Assembly: GCA_012295275.1 (NCBI GenBank)
Contig: CM022676.1
Coordinates: 2,864,369 to 2,928,368, forward strand
Direction of reading: 5' to 3'
DNA: 64,000 bases
Source of the DNA: Chrysomallon squamiferum
Taxonomy: Eukaryota; Mollusca; Gastropoda; Neomphalida; Peltospiridae
Made by a program: the position numbers and the translations under genes. The notes beneath the pieces were generated by a model. That model was not told where the DNA came from. It searched no databases and saw nothing but the letters and a program-made list of their open reading frames with translations. This document shows positions 1 to 13,604 of the stretch, piece after piece. The number at the start of each line of letters is the position of its first letter. Position 1 is the first letter of the stretch.

Positions 1-690
1 TTATTGCTTTTTTTAAAGTTGAGAATTCAGTGGTTGTTTGTATAGTTGTTTTCTAGAGGAACAGATAATGTAATCATTTTCAAAATGCAAAAACAAATCG
101 ATTTTATTTGTTATGCATAATAATCTAAATGTTTTATATTTTGATTTAATATTATTTCATTTTGTTTTTTTGTTGAAAATTTTCATTTTGTTTCTTTTTC
201 AATCTGAATTATAATATTTTTTTAAAATAATGTTTTACATTCCTTGCTTTTTGTTGTAGATTTCAGCAATCGTTTTATATTTGTCGTTTTAATAAAATAT
301 CTGTATATAATAATTACAGTGTATTGTATTATTAATATTATAGGATACTTATTATAGTAATTGTTGTAGTAATTTTTTATTTTTTTTTTGTTTTTATTTA
401 TTTATTTATAATAGCTGTACCACAATAACAGGAAATAATGAAACTGACTTTTGTATTTTATTTTATATTATATTTTATTGTATTTATTCATTTGTTTGTT
501 TGTTTGTTTATTTTTAATTATAATATTATAAATATTTACAACCACGCATTAAAATATCGCATCAGTGTAGTAAAACAATAATAATAATAAAAAAACATAA
601 TAAAAATGAACGAACGAATTTATAAATAATTGTATAATGGAAACAAAAAATAAATAAAAAATAATTGGGAAAGAAATTATAGAATTAAGA
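1..690. repeat. 3'-flank segment of the tandem BTB unit (edge copy)
   Basis: No gene is seen. The sequence reads like the distal 3' flank found after each BTB gene: a TTTTTAAAGTT-GAATTCAGT-type start, a TAATCATTTTCAAAATGC stretch and an ATTATAATATTTT stretch. The same block lies at about 13030-13340, 27230-27300, 28590-28760, 42800-43140, 53800-54150 and at the right window edge (63880-64000). Its presence at position 1 implies another gene copy left of the window. Confidence 0.65.
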
Positions 691-1931
691 AAAAATTAAG
701 CCAAATGAAAAAACAACAACTAAAAAAAAAAAAAAAAAAAAACAACAACAACTAAAACAAAAACAGATAAAGAGAGTAAATAATACAGATTATACTACTA
801 CTTGACAGATGATAAAAATATTATTAATATGAAACCAGAGAGAAATTGAAACAAACGGGTTGAAAGAAGAGAGAAATTGAATAAAAATAACAATAAAAAA
901 CAATAATAAAAAACAAAAAAACAAAAGAAAACAATAACAAAACAACCCTAATAGAAAGTGAATACTTTAACACGCTAAAATATGCACGAATATCGTGAGT
1001 TAATTGTAATACGTATTAGATACGTACGAATGACGTATTGTGATTGAAATAGGTATCAAATGACGTGTTTCAATTGCACTATATATTAAATGACATCATT
1101 TAATTGTTATGTTTATAAAATGACGTTAATTATTATTATAAATACATATTAAATGAGTAAGTTCAGTTGCAACATATATTAAATGACGGAATATATCTAT
1201 TCTAGGTTTTAAATAACATTTTAAAAATCTGTGGAGGAAAAATAAACCTTAGCATCATTTTTGATTCCTGAGATTAACATTAATCTATACAATTAAATTT
1301 TAACTAAATTAAATTAGTAAGTAAACTCAATTAATATTTATTTATCAACACTAATATTAGTTAATATTAACTGTGTTTACATATGTACTGTAACTTTTGC
1401 ATAAGGACAATATTTGACAAATGAAAAAACACTAGCTTTCAAGTATGGGTTACTCTTACAGATCAGCAAAAAGTGGTCTTTTAGTTAAACCTTCCAGTTG
1501 GCTGGAAAGCACAATGCAAGTAAAGTATTTGTAGAGGCGGGGCTGTGTAAGGGAGATCTCACGTGTTGTTTTGAATGTGTGTACGTCTGTATGAGAAAAT
1601 GTGCAATGTTTCAAAAATAGAATGATGGAGAATGAGAATAGAAACATAATAATACATCTCTCTCTTTTATATCTATATCTATATCTACACGCATACACAC
1701 ACACACACACATGTACATAAATGCACACACAGAAATAAATGCTTATATATAATTACATTAATACGAACTGCACATAAAGAAACAAACAATTAAATATATA
1801 TGAAAATGCTATTACACAAAAGTAATATTAAACAAATTCATTGAAACAAAATATAAAAAGTCCTCCTGCCCCATCAATACAACCCAATATATATATATAT
1901 ATATATATATATACTATATATATATATAATA

Positions 1932-1971
<40 letters not shown>

Positions 1972-2325
1972 AAAATAACAATAATACTTGTAATAATCAT
2001 CCATTCATTTATTTAACTGTTTAATTGTCTGTTATTATACAGATTATATTAAAATTATTCTGTTTAAATTTATTTCATTATCACGGTTTAACTTCTGAAA
2101 AACAGAAAATGAAAATATGAATTACTACAAATAAAATCAACTCTGAAAACAAAAAATAAAATAGAAATGTAGAGACAGACAGAAAGACAGGCAGACAGAC
2201 AGAGTGACAGAGAGACAGGCAGATGGACACGAAGAAAATCAGAGACAGACAGATAGTCATACAGAGAGAGACAGACAAATAGATGGAAAAAGATGGACAC
2301 ACATACACATATATATACATACATT

Positions 2326-2405
<80 letters not shown>

Positions 2406-2506
2406 GAAACAAACAAACATACATAGAAACTGTTTTGGTCAATAGAGAAAGAAAGAAACAGAAAAAAATTGCATTTGATTGTTTTATTTATATTAATTAT
2501 TATTAC

Positions 2507-2559
<53 letters not shown>

Positions 2560-2615
2560 TAAGAGGTATTTTATCACATTCAACAACTTACGAAGAAAAT
2601 CGAAAGTCAACTTAC
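691..2615. repeat. low-complexity AT-rich tract with microsatellites
   Basis: No coding signal. It holds A-rich/AAC-rich sequence (about 700-950), TA-dinucleotide runs (1885-1970), a GATA/GACA tetranucleotide tract (about 2320-2405) and an ATT trinucleotide run (about 2500-2557). The 690-830 part (AGCCAAATGAAAA, then AGAGAGTAAATAATACAGATT) matches the segment that follows the MULE element in other units (17893, 31812, 46945). Confidence 0.7.
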
Positions 2616-2721
2616 TGACACACTGACATTGAGGACTTAGTTTATTCAGTGACGGACCAGGCAGTCCGCGTTCACCTTTGACCCCTTTCTGACTTTGAAT
2701 GCCTGGCTCTCCCTTGATGGC
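2616..2721 (-). pseudogene. collagen-like exon 3 (Gly-X-Y), probably decayed
   Basis: On the minus strand a CACAG acceptor precedes 2721 and a consensus GTAAGT donor follows 2616. Between them one frame reads about eight collagen-type triplets (GEP, GIQ, SQK, GVK, GER, GLP, GPS) and then ends in a Cys-rich tail. One triplet has Ser where Gly is expected, a single-base change from a Gly codon. Exon phase does not fit the preceding collagen exon (3711-3585), so either an exon is missing, a boundary is misplaced, or the gene is dead. Collagen-like triple-helical domains occur in matrix proteins and secreted or membrane pattern-recognition proteins; which one this was cannot be told. Confidence 0.55.
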
Positions 2722-3584
2722 CTGTGAGAAAGTTATTGTAAATTTTAAAACAGAAAAGAGATATTGTTAATTAATGTATACACGGATGATCAGAAGTTTT
2801 AAATATAACATCAGCAAAACACAGTGCAGCCTGGAGTTATCTAATTATCATCATCATCATCAACGGAAGTTTCTTTTACATTATTAAAGCAATATGAAAT
2901 TCTAATCAACAGCTTTAAGTAACAACATAAAAATTACAGGTGACTACAATAACATTAGAATATTAATGAAATTGCTACTACTATTACTACTCTACATCAG
3001 TTACTGCTATTACCAACACTACTACTGTTACTACTATAATTGCTACTACTACTGTTACTACTATAATTGCTACTATTACTGTTACTACTATAGTTGCTGC
3101 TACTATAACTGCTACTACTAATACCAACAAAACTACATATATTACTACAATTACTATTACTCCTAATAAGAATACTGCTAGTATAATTACTTCTTGTTAT
3201 TACTTCTACTATAATTAGTATAACTACAAAACTACTACTACTTTTACAACAACTACTACTACTATAACAACTACTACTACAACTACGACGACAACTAGAA
3301 CAACAGCTAGTACAACTATTATTACCACTATATCTACTACTACAACTACAACAACAACTAGTACTACTACTATTACAAATATAACTGCTACTATTGTTGC
3401 TGCTATGTCTACTAATACTGCTACTGATATGAAAATATTACTACTCATTACTGTTACCATTGCTACTGCTGTGACAGCTACCAGTACTACCATATTACTA
3501 ACATTAATATTGTGACTTTTTCCCCTCAAGCTAGCAAATAGCATTTATTTCCTTTTCTTAAACAACAACAACAACTTTTCTCAC
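2722..3584. repeat. degenerate (TAC)n-rich intron-like spacer
   Basis: The stretch separates two collagen-like exons and is dominated from about 2970 to 3480 by degenerate ACT/TAC trinucleotides. The open frames here are artefacts of triplet periodicity. No other feature is seen. Confidence 0.7.
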
Positions 3585-3711
3585 CTTTTGATCCTTTTCG
3601 GTCGTGATTTCCTATTTGACCTTGAATTCCACCGTTTCCTTTGGATCCTGGTTCACCTTTCTGACCTTTCTGTCCCTGTTCTCCTTTTGAATCAGGAAGT
3701 CCTTTGAGGCA
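3585..3711 (-). pseudogene. collagen-like exon 2 (Gly-X-Y), probably decayed
   Basis: The minus strand carries a TACACAG acceptor before 3711 and an AAAG|GTGAGA donor after 3585. The frame between them gives about 13 triplets starting CLK-GLP and including GEQ, GQK, GEP, GSK, GNG, GIQ, GQI and GNH. Two triplets carry Asp at the Gly position (DSK, DRK), each one base from a Gly codon. Lys-rich GQK/GSK triplets are typical of short invertebrate collagen-like domains. The exon is 127 bp and leaves one base of the next codon, which does not join the exon at 2721 in the collagen frame. Confidence 0.6.
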
Positions 3712-4267
3712 CTGTGTAGGATAAAAAAAAAGAAATAAAATAAAATAAGCATTATGTATGATAAATATTCAAGACTTTAAAGAACCTTTATGTTTATTGG
3801 AAGATTCAAGCATGTACGTATTAACCATTGATATAGATGTTAAGTTGTATTCTTCAGAGGGAGTTGTTTGTATGTTAGAGAATTAGTGGCTTTGAAGTAG
3901 ACAGAAGTATCAGAATTGTAGTAGTGGTAGTAGTAGCAGGAGTAGTAGTTGTTGTTGTAATACTAATATTTGTAGTAATAATGGAAGCAGGAGTAGTAGT
4001 TCTACTAAAAGTAGTAATAGTAGTACAAGAAGTAGTAATAGTAGTGGATGTAGTAGTAGTAGCAGTTGTAGCAGTTGGTGTTGGTGATGGTAGTAATAAC
4101 GACACAACTACTACTACTACTACTACTAATACTACTAATACTACTATAACATGCAGCTGCTGCTACTGCTACTACAACTACTATTACTTTTTATATCATT
4201 ATATCTGCACACATATAACGCCAAATAATAATAATAATAACAACAACAACAACAATAATAATAATAC
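3712..4267. repeat. (GTA)n / AAC-AAT microsatellite spacer
   Basis: Between the collagen-like exons the sequence becomes GTA-trinucleotide rich (about 3915-4190) and ends in AAT/AAC triplets (4227-4265). Its long open frames encode only low-complexity Val, Thr or Asn runs and are not genes. Confidence 0.7.
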
Positions 4268-4392
4268 TTTTATTCCTTGGTTTTCTTGATCTCCTTTTAT
4301 TCCTTTTTGACACTTTTCTCCTTTTTGACCTCTGGATCCTGGGTCTCCTTTCTGACCTTTTGACCCTTTTGTACCTGTGTCACCCTTAGGTC
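4268..4392 (-). pseudogene. collagen-like exon 1 of the fragment (Gly-X-Y), probably decayed
   Basis: A TTTAACAG acceptor on the minus strand precedes 4392. The frame then gives about 13 triplets: GPK, GDT, GTK, GSK, GQK, GDP, GSR, GQK, GEK, then CQK, GIK, GDQ, ENQ, GIK. Cys and Glu replace Gly in two triplets, each a single-base change. A usable donor is weak (AAAA|GTATTA near 4266). No further Gly-X-Y coding is visible to the right, so start codon and N-terminal domains are missing. Confidence 0.6.
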
Positions 4393-4639
4393 CTGTTAAA
4401 TAGTAGCTGATTTAGTAACAAATAGGGTGAAATCATTGATATATGCTGAATGTATGCAACGAAAACAAATCAAGAAAACAAACAGCAACAACAAGAAACA
4501 AAAAGAAACTAAGAAAATACAAAATCAAGAAACAAACAGCTACAACAACACAAAAACAACAACAAAGAAAAAAAATAATAATTATGTTTGCCTACTCAGA
4601 TAAGAAAAGACAGGTGAAAGGTTGAGTGGAAATCTTTTG

Positions 4640-7600
4640 AAAATAAAAACACTCAAATACATTAATAATTATCTCTTTTACTTTGGTTCACTTAAAATAA
4701 AATTTAGAAGATACCTATTGCTTATTATTATATTTAAAAGTGTAAATATAAATTCGAAACTTGTATTCATTATTCTGTTTTCCTGGAAACCGCGATATGT
4801 TTTCTATGAAGTAATTTACAGACACGACACACTTCTAAGGTGACATTTCTACAAGTTTTTCTTGGTTAGAAACAAAGACGTTTCTTATTAATGATTTTTC
4901 TGTAGACACCCTGCCAAACCTGATTGTTTATTTAAAACAAATGAAGTGAAATAGTGGTTAGTTGTTGAAAGTTTGCAGTGTATTTTTATGTATATATATA
5001 TCATGAATACAGAATGTATGTAATGATTTTTGTCACGTAGTACAATGAACTCGTTAACAGTGATTATCAAAATTTACCTTTCATTACCAAGAAAAATAAT
5101 TTTGTCAGAGGCTTCTTAACGGTTTAATATCATTGTATAAGAGTTATCTTCCCTGAAACGCCTCGATCATTGAAAGGACGTCAAAGTTCGAGTGGAGAAC
5201 TTTAAATTATTTTAATAATTATCTCAGTGGTAACGTGATTTTTAATTTAGTTTTCATAAAATAAAATTAGGAATATATTATGATGATAACTACCAGTTAT
5301 CATTATTTCTAAAAGTGTAAATTTTAAATTGAAATTTGTATCTATTGTTTTGTTTTCCTGGAAAATGCAAGATGTTTGCTGAGAAGTAATTTACAAACAG
5401 GACATACCGCTAAAGGTGAAATTTCTAGAAGGTAACTTTTTCTTTGTGTTATTACGAAATATTTTTCTTATAACTGCCTTTTTCAGTAAGTACATCTCGA
5501 AACGAATTGCCTGTTTAAAACAAATACAATGAAATCTTGGATATGTATTGAATGTATGCAATGTATATTGGATGTATATGAAATTAATACAGGGAAGGGT
5601 TAGTCTTTAGATAGAGAAGATTTGCGAAATGTTGCTAATTTTATATTATAAAGTTTACACTGTAAACTTGGCCAGGGCTTGTCGCCATATCAACTGCGTT
5701 AGCAAACCAAACTGTGAAGCTGACATCTACTTCAGCTAAAATATCATTCAGAACTTCAGAGAGTGCAATATGTAGATATCAGTTTTATTTATTTATTTTA
5801 TTTCATTTATTAGCAACTTGGAAACCCTGCATAATCCGCCCCTCGAATAAAGAATGTATGTAATAGACTTTGTCACGTAGTCCAGTGACCTAGTTAACAA
5901 TGTTATCAAACTTTACCTTCGAGAATGTTCGGCGCTTCGACATGCGAAAAACATTTTAGATAAAATAATAGTAATAAGAATAATAAAAATAATAAGAATA
6001 ATAATAATAATAATACTCTAAAATAAATATATATATATATATATATATGACAATATATATATAAATAATACTCTAAAATAAATATATATATATATATATA
6101 TATCTACAGTATGACAATAAAAAGAGGAATAAACAAATAAAAAACCGGTCTTATTAAACTGACAAATATAAATGGTACCTGTGAGTATTACGCTGAAAAT
6201 AAATATTTAATTTTATTATCCACAAAATAATTTTCTCAAAAATAATTGTTAAAGATGCCACGACTGATGTTCCTCAAAAAGTTATCTACTCAGATAAAAC
6301 GCAGGTCAAAGTTCGAGTGGAAAACTTTTTAAAATAAAAATACTGAAATGCATTAATAATTATTTTAACCGTACAGTGACTTTTTACTTTATTTTTCATA
6401 AAATAAAATTAGAAGTATATTAAGACGAAAACAAGTACTTATTTTTATATCTGAAACTGTTTTTTTTTTGTTTGTTTGTTGTTGTTTTTTTAAATTAAAA
6501 GTATATATTGTTTTGGTTTCCTGGAAACAGTCAAACGTTTACTGGGAAGTAATTAACACACAGGACACATTTCTGAAAGTGACGTTTCTCGAAGGTAAGT
6601 TTTTCTTTTCGTTAGAAACAAAGATTGTTCTTATTACTGATTTTTCTATAGATATATTTCGAAACCTGATAGTCTGTTTAAAACTAACAGAGTGAACTCG
6701 TGTTGAACGTATGTAGTATATTTTGGATGTACATATAAAGAATACAGAATTTATGTAATGAATTTTGTCACATAGTACAGTGACCTCTTTAAGAATGATT
6801 ATCACTCTTTACTTCCAAGAAAGTCCACCATTACAATAGTAATAATAATAATAATAATAATAATATTAATAATAATACTAATACTAATACTAATAATAAT
6901 AATAATAATGATAATAGTAGTAATTATAAAATAAAATAAAATAAAATAAAACTCAGGAAAAAAAAATCCAAAAAGAGCCCCATTCCCCACCAAAAGAAAA
7001 GAAACAAACGAAGAAACGAACCAGAAAGAACAAAAAGAAAAGAAGAACGAAATAGAAATAAAAGAAATTACAGGGTTGAAAAAAACGTAATAAAACAAAA
7101 TAATAAGCCTAAAATCACTTGAATAAACTGTCAGGTATAGCATGGTGGACGGAGGATATTTATTGATATAAATATTTAATTTTATTACCAAAAAAATAAT
7201 TTCGTCAAATGCACTTGATGGTTTAAGGATCAGTGTATAAGTGTTATCTCCCTGAAACCCCTCATTGTTAGAGTGGATAACGTTTGAAAAATAAATCACT
7301 ATCTCAATGTTAAAGTGATTTTTAATTCAGTTTTCATAAAATAAAATTAGGAATATATTAAGAAGATAACTACTACTTATTATTATATTTAAATGGAAGT
7401 AATTTACATATACAACACATTGCTAAAGGTGACGTTTCTAGAAGGGGTAAGTTATTATTTTTGTTAAAAACAGTTATTATTATTATTCGTGATTTTTATC
7501 TAGATACATTTCTAAACATAATTGTTTATTTATAACAAATACACTGAAATCTTCGTTATGTGTTGAATGTATGCAATCTATATTGGATGTATATGTAATG

Positions 7601-8035
7601 AAGGAGCGGATTAGTCTTTAGATAACGAATATTTGCGAAACAATAACTAAATATCCGTAGTTTCAAATTATAAAGATTACACTTGTAAACTTTACAGTAT
7701 TTGTCTGTTCACAGTTATTCGCTTTGCTCCCTTCCATTCTTTGTCGCCATATCCACTTCGTCAGCAAATCAAACTGTGAAGCTGACATCTAGTTCAGCTA
7801 AAATATTATTCAGTACTTCAGACTGTACACAGAAGTTGATATCAGTTTTATCAATTTTATTTCTTTATTAGCAACTTGGAAACCCTGCATAATCCGCCCC
7901 TCGAATAAAGAATGTACGTAATAGACTTTGTCACGTAGTCCAGTGACCTAGTTAACAATGTTATCAAACTTTACCTTCGAGAATGTTCGGCGCTTCGACA
8001 TGCGAAAAACAATTTAGATAAAATAATAATAATAA

Positions 8036-8114
<79 letters not shown>

Positions 8115-8640
8115 TAATAATGATACTCTAATATATATATATAGTAATAAAAATAATAGTAATAATAATAATAATGATAATAAAACAAAAAGTTGATAAT
8201 GATGATAATGATCATGGTGATGATGATGATAGTGATAATGATATTGATAATAATAATAAAGTTTGGAGTGATACCGAGTTCGTTTTATTTTTACGACTAA
8301 GAAAACAAATAAAAAGAATTAAAAAAGCTACAGACTAACAATAGCAGCTGATGATGATTATGTTAATAATGATAATAATAATGATAATAATAATAATTAG
8401 TAATATAATAATATTATTCATAATACTAATGATGATGACGATCATAATAATAATAATAATGAGTAATAAGAAGAAGACGAAGAAGAAGAAGAAAAAGAAG
8501 AAGAAGAAGAAGAAGATAAATATTCAAGTAATGAATAAATAATCAAATAAATAAATAAATAAATTCAAAAGTGCAACTGAGCAGTGATAAATTGATAATA
8601 AATAAAGTTATTTACTGATTTTTGTTTCAGGGACGAATAA
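4640..8640. repeat. upstream repeat block A: degenerate ~0.5-1.2 kb units before BTB copy A
   Basis: No protein gene. The block holds about four divergent copies of a unit whose landmarks recur in order: ATAAAATAAAATTAGGAATA, TTTTCCTGGAAA, GAAGTAATTTACA, GGTGACGTTTCTAGAAGG followed by a GTAAGT-like donor, then ACAAATACAGTGAA, GTCACGTAGTACAGTGACC and AACTTTACCTTCGAGAA. Donor-like cores lie near 4856 (lost), 5434 (GTAACT), 6595 (GTAAGT) and 7449 (GTAAGT). A companion segment with TCTAGTTCAGCTAAAAT recurs near 5730 and 7790. (AAT)n runs lie at 5985-6015, 6838-6910 and 8025-8113. Similar blocks precede the other four genes. Confidence 0.7.
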
Positions 8641-9412
8641 GTCAGGACGTGACGCTACATAAAATAAAGAACAGGGGAGAGATTTAAGATATAAAAATAA
8701 AAACAAATATTTTTAAGCTACCTTTATATTTCATATTACAGCAATATTGCTGAAAGCCCGAATACACACACAAGTATATACAAACACACATATTTAGATA
8801 CACATAAATGCATATACACATACATGCATCTACAGACGAACATGGACACAAACACTAAAACACACAGACACATGTGTTCTAGGTGACAACGAATGAATGT
8901 TGATATCAACGGAAGGGTTTGAAATCAAAATCATTTTATTTTTAACGATAAATTTAGAAACAACAACTATAACGACAACAATCATATGCACTTGAACATA
9001 GTGAGCGCCTAGTCATTAAAAAACAGCCTGATACTATCTTATAACTTTATTATCTTTACAAAAGTCTTATTAATTACCTTCTGTTAAAACCATACAAACT
9101 GACAAAAGCAGATCTAAAATAAAATGGTTTATGTTGTCTTGTAATTTGAAAATACGTGACCACACATTGAACATGTGTGTCAGTGACTGGATCGCTGATG
9201 TCGTTATCGTGTAAAGCTGCATTTCGGCCGAATACTTTTCTCTCTCTCAAACATATACACACGCACGCACGCACACACACACACATGCACACACACACAC
9301 AAACACATACACAGAAACGCACACACACAAACTCTAAAAATATACACAATTTATTTGTTTGTTTATCTTAAAATAAATATTCTTTTCTGTTGTTATCATT
9401 TTATTTATTCAG
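8641..9412 (+). other. 5' flank of BTB copy A
   Basis: A CA-rich segment (8765-8875) and a further CA tract (about 9255-9335) are present. The short motif GTCGTTATCGTGTAAAGCTGC near 9201 matches the GTCGTTATCACGTAAAGCTGCC that precedes the (CT)n tract in copies B and C. Here only CTCTCTCTC remains at 9239. The segment ends in a pyrimidine-rich ATTTATTCAG acceptor at 9411-9412, so the start codon probably lies in the second transcribed exon. No promoter is identified with confidence. Confidence 0.45.
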
Positions 9413-9422
9413 TGGTAACAAA

Positions 9423-11569
9423 ATGGCTGCAGCAGAAGCTGATACTGTGGATGATGTAATAAACGCTGAAGACACCGAAGTCGTGGATGACGTAACCACC
9501 CCACAAGAAACAGAAGTAAAAAATACTTCCGGTTTTGTTGATAACTGGCAACATGAAAGAACTCTCCTTGAAAGTCTCCGATATTCTCTCAAGGAAAACA
9601 TTCTCTGTGACGTCACATTCATTGTCGGAGAGGACAGGACACGTATCCAAGCTCACAAGTTGATACTCAGTCTGCGTAGCTGTGTGTTTCACGCCATGCT
9701 GACAGGAGATCTGAAAGAACAGGATGATATTGTAATCCCAGACACTGAAGCAGAAATTTTTCACTTGTTTTTAGAGTAAGAAATTATCCATGTAATTTAA
9801 CTTTTTAATTAATTAGTCAATATGTATGTATGTATATGTGTTTGTATGTAGTATATATGTATGTATGTATGTGTGTATGTATATAATATGCATGTATGTA
9901 TGAATGTATGTATGTGTGTATGTATGTTCATACTATGCATGTATGTATTCTATGTATTTCTGAATGTCTCTGTCTTTTGTACGTCTGAATGAATGTTTGC
10001 GTTAATATATGTATGTGTGTGTTTAAGTGTCTATGTATGTATGTATTGTATGTGCATGTGTCTGTAAATGTATTTGTGTGTATGTATGTTCGTATTTAAT
10101 TTCTGTTTTTAATATTTCCTTTTCGAAAGTTTCTGCCTTTTATTTTTAATTTTTATTGATTTTATTTTATTCTGATATAATTCATGCAGAGATATGTGTA
10201 TAATCTGTATGTATGTATGTGTTTGTGTGCGTGTGTGTATATAATATGCATGTATGTATTTTAGCATCTGAATTTCTCTGCCTTATGTACGTCTGTATGG
10301 ATGAATGTTTGTGTGAATATATAACCATTATATAAAACTATTACCTTTGGGTGTATATATATTTGTATGCGTTTGTGTGTGTATGTATATATAAGTATGC
10401 TTGCATCCATATATGTATATTTGTGGTTTTGTGTATTTATTTAAGTGTTCTTTCTTCTATTTACCAGATTTCTTTATACCGATGAAACGGACTTTAAAGC
10501 CGACAACGTCATTCGATTGTTGTACCTTGCCAGGAAGTATGACGTCATTCATCTAGAAAAGAGATGTCTTAACTATCTTGAAACGGAAATGACGAAAGAA
10601 GACGCATGCATCGTTCTCGAAGAAACCCACAATTATAAACAAGACGATTTTACGGAAACGTGTCTGAGATATATTTGGGAAAATGGCGAAGATGTACTGA
10701 ATTCAGAGAGTTTAACAGATCTCTGTCGTGAATGTGTAGGAAAGATAATTGAACCTGATGATCTGAACGCCACTGAGGAGACAGTTTTTCAGTCATGCAT
10801 GAAATGGAGTGAAGCTGAGTGTAAACGACAGGAAAAAGAAATAACAGCAGAAAACCAACGGGAAATGCTGGGAAAAGAGCTGTACCTCATTCGCTTTCCT
10901 CTTCTCGACTCAGAGTATTTTGAAAACACGATAATGTCTAAAAGTCTTTTAAATGAATCTGAGAAATTACAAATTGTATCCTGCTATGTCTACCCAGAGA
11001 AAGAGGTGTCACTTTTCAGCAAAAGACGCAGAGCTGGTACAAAGAAGAAACTAATCGAAATTGACAGATTTAAAAATGTTTGCTTGAAGACCATATTTGA
11101 TGAAAGTTATCTATGCTGTGATGCAGTAACATTTTGTTTAAACACGGCCGCTGCTCTTAAAGGGTTTAGTATTCTCACTTTTGTAGAAGAGAAGAAATCA
11201 GTTACAATCACAGCCGGTGTCTGTGAAGTTTTAACAGATGTGATAGTGCCAGAATCCTCACTAGAGAAAACAATCGACGAGTCTATTTTTGATGTTGATT
11301 TTCCAAGTCCTTTAGAGATAAAGAAAGACACACAGTATAACCTGATTGTTGAAGTTCAAGGAAAAGTTGGATACAAAACGGAGAACAGACAAGGTGAGAT
11401 ACGTGAAGGATTTCTGAAGTGTACGTTGTCAGATTCTAAAGAATGTTCTCATTATCGTCAGTTCAGTGAAGAAAATGTGTATTTCACCGATGATATGTGG
11501 TATTTATTTCCATCTCAGCAGAGTAAAAAGAAAGCAAGCTTGATATCGCGATTAAAATTTCTCGTGTGA
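9423..11569 (+). CDS. BTB-BACK-PHR protein, copy A (BTBD6-like)
   Basis: Two coding exons, 9423-9775 and 10468-11569, joined by a GA|GTAAG donor and a TTTACCAG acceptor, give 484 residues. An acidic leader (1-40) is followed by a BTB/POZ domain at about 52-158 (DVTFIVG, then [11 protein letters not shown] and LEFLYTDE across the junction), a BACK domain at about 160-292 ([14 protein letters not shown]), a basic patch at 303-312 (KRRRAGTKKK) and a PHR-like beta-sandwich at about 317-484 ending RLKFLV. This order and length are those of BTBD1/2/3/6, in which BTB-BACK binds cullin-3 and PHR binds substrate. The start is chosen because ATGG lies 10 bases after a conserved acceptor in all copies, in an AACAAAATGG context. 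The 'SDSKECSH' to C-terminus loop is about 20-25 residues longer than in the paralogues. Role as a ubiquitin-ligase adaptor is inferred from architecture. Confidence 0.85.
9776..10467 (+). other. intron of copy A, rich in TGTATG repeats
   Basis: The 692-bp intron has GTAAGA at its 5' end and TTTACCAG at its 3' end. It is mostly degenerate (TATG)n/(TGTG)n. Its second half matches the intron of copy E closely (the GTGTTCTTTCTTCTATTTAC stretch before the acceptor is shared), while copies B and C share a different intron type. Confidence 0.75.
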
Positions 11570-12539
11570 ATCTTTGTAAATCGAACTTAGATTTACTATG
11601 ATTACGAAATGTGTCATTGTTATAACAGTCATAGATTATAAATTACAGGTATTCACATTATTACTACTAATATTATCAATATCCTCTTAAAACACATACG
11701 CATACAGTGATAAAAAGACATAGAAACGTAAATACACTCTGAAATATACACATATATGGATAAACACCCATACACTAAGAAATACACATATACACATGCA
11801 CATACACTCATAAATGCACATGCACAGACTCAGCTGGTCGCAAAACATAAAACAAAGACGTTAATAACAACATTAGAAACTAGAAGAAAAGTTGAAAACA
11901 ATAACACACAAACAATGTGGACATTCCAAAGACAAATGGATTACTTACGGAATAGGAATTTCAATTTCGTTTCGGTAGAAAATTTAGATTTTACATTCAG
12001 AAGAAACAACTTTACGTCAACTGACTGAAAAAAACCGGATAAACGTTTTGTAAATTAACTTTGCAGTGATATTTTTAATTGTTGTTTTAGATAATAATTT
12101 TATTATTAATTTAATTCTCTCATAATTTATGACTGTTCGTGTGTTACTTTGGAAACATTTATCATAGTAACGTGTCATCTGTGTGTTTTAATCATGGTTT
12201 TACAAAATTGTTTGTTTTAACTCCGATTCCGGGGCAGAGCGAAGAAACAAGGGAAATCACTGAGGGATAACAAAACAACTGATTTCTCCAGAGTTACATA
12301 CAAATTATTATTTTTTTTGTTTTTAATTTTAAATTTTATTTATTTATATTTGAAAATGATTTCTGTTCAAAAGAAGTGTGCTAGTTTTATTGTTAAAGAG
12401 TGCTGAGAAAAGATTTAGTACTTTATTGTTTCTTTATTTTTAATTTTTAAAAATTATGTTATTATTATTTTCGTGACTGTGGATTATAATATTTTTGATT
12501 GATAAGATAATTAATTATATTTGCAGTTCTAAAACGAAC

Positions 12540-12621
<82 letters not shown>

Positions 12622-13604
12622 GCCTGTAATATAAAATATTATACTATCCTATTCTATGCTAACCCACTACACTGCACTATACTATACTATACGATAGTAT
12701 ACTATCTACACTGTGCTACACTATACTAGACTATACTATTCTATACTATCTAATCTATACTAAACTATACTAATCTATACTATACTATAATACGCTATAC
12801 TATAAATTAATTATTGTTGTACTTTTCCTTTGAATGAAAAAATATAAAATTTAATAGTAAAGTTGCCTTTACATTTTGAAAAAATTACAAGTAATTATTT
12901 TTATTTTTATTCCGAATATACATTTTGTTTTTAATAATTACTGCTTATGTTCAATAAATAACTGTTTCATTTCAAAAGTTGTATTTAAATGTCAGTTAAA
13001 ACTATTTATAGACAATAATATAATTATTTTTGTTGCTTTTTAAAGTTTAGGATTCAGTAAATGTTTGTATACATATATTTGTGTTTTACAGTGTTACAGA
13101 ATGTAATCATAATGTATTTTGAAAATACACGTTTCAAACGATTTGTTTTTTTAGATTCGGTTAAAAAATATTAGTGGATAATAATCTCAGTTTATTTCTA
13201 TTATTATTTTATTTTATTATACTATTAATATTACTCTTTTAATGTTTTGTTTTCTTTCTTTCTCAACGTGAATTCTAATAGTTTGTAATAATATTGTATT
13301 TACATACGTAAGTTTTAATGGTAGGTAGCAATAACAGTTGTTCATTTTAGCTTAATAAAACATTTCCAGATAATAACGCATTTTGTTTTGTTTTTTTTCA
13401 AAATTTAAAAATGAGTAATTGTTGCTAAACTTCGGTTTTCATTTTGCTATAAAATGTTAGGGATATTTTAAGAATCATGTGAAATTCATAAACTGACAAC
13501 AGACAGGTGGGTAGACAGAGACAGAGAGAGATACTAGAGAAAACATCTGAAAAATAAATTTCTTCGAACGTACTTGAAGAAACCAGTACGAAGAACAATA
13601 GATA

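Noticed and set aside
7000-7300. Minus-strand frame of 165 codons rich in Phe/Ile (6802-7299)
   Set aside because: It spans AAT and GAAAA repeats in the upstream repeat block; the related segment at 49236-49433 is broken, so the frame is not conserved.
9401-9764. Minus-strand open frames opposite exon 1 of each BTB copy (also 23627, 36738, 51304, 60468)
   Set aside because: They recur only because exon 1 is conserved on the coding strand; they have no recognised domain and the plus-strand reading has full domain and splice support.
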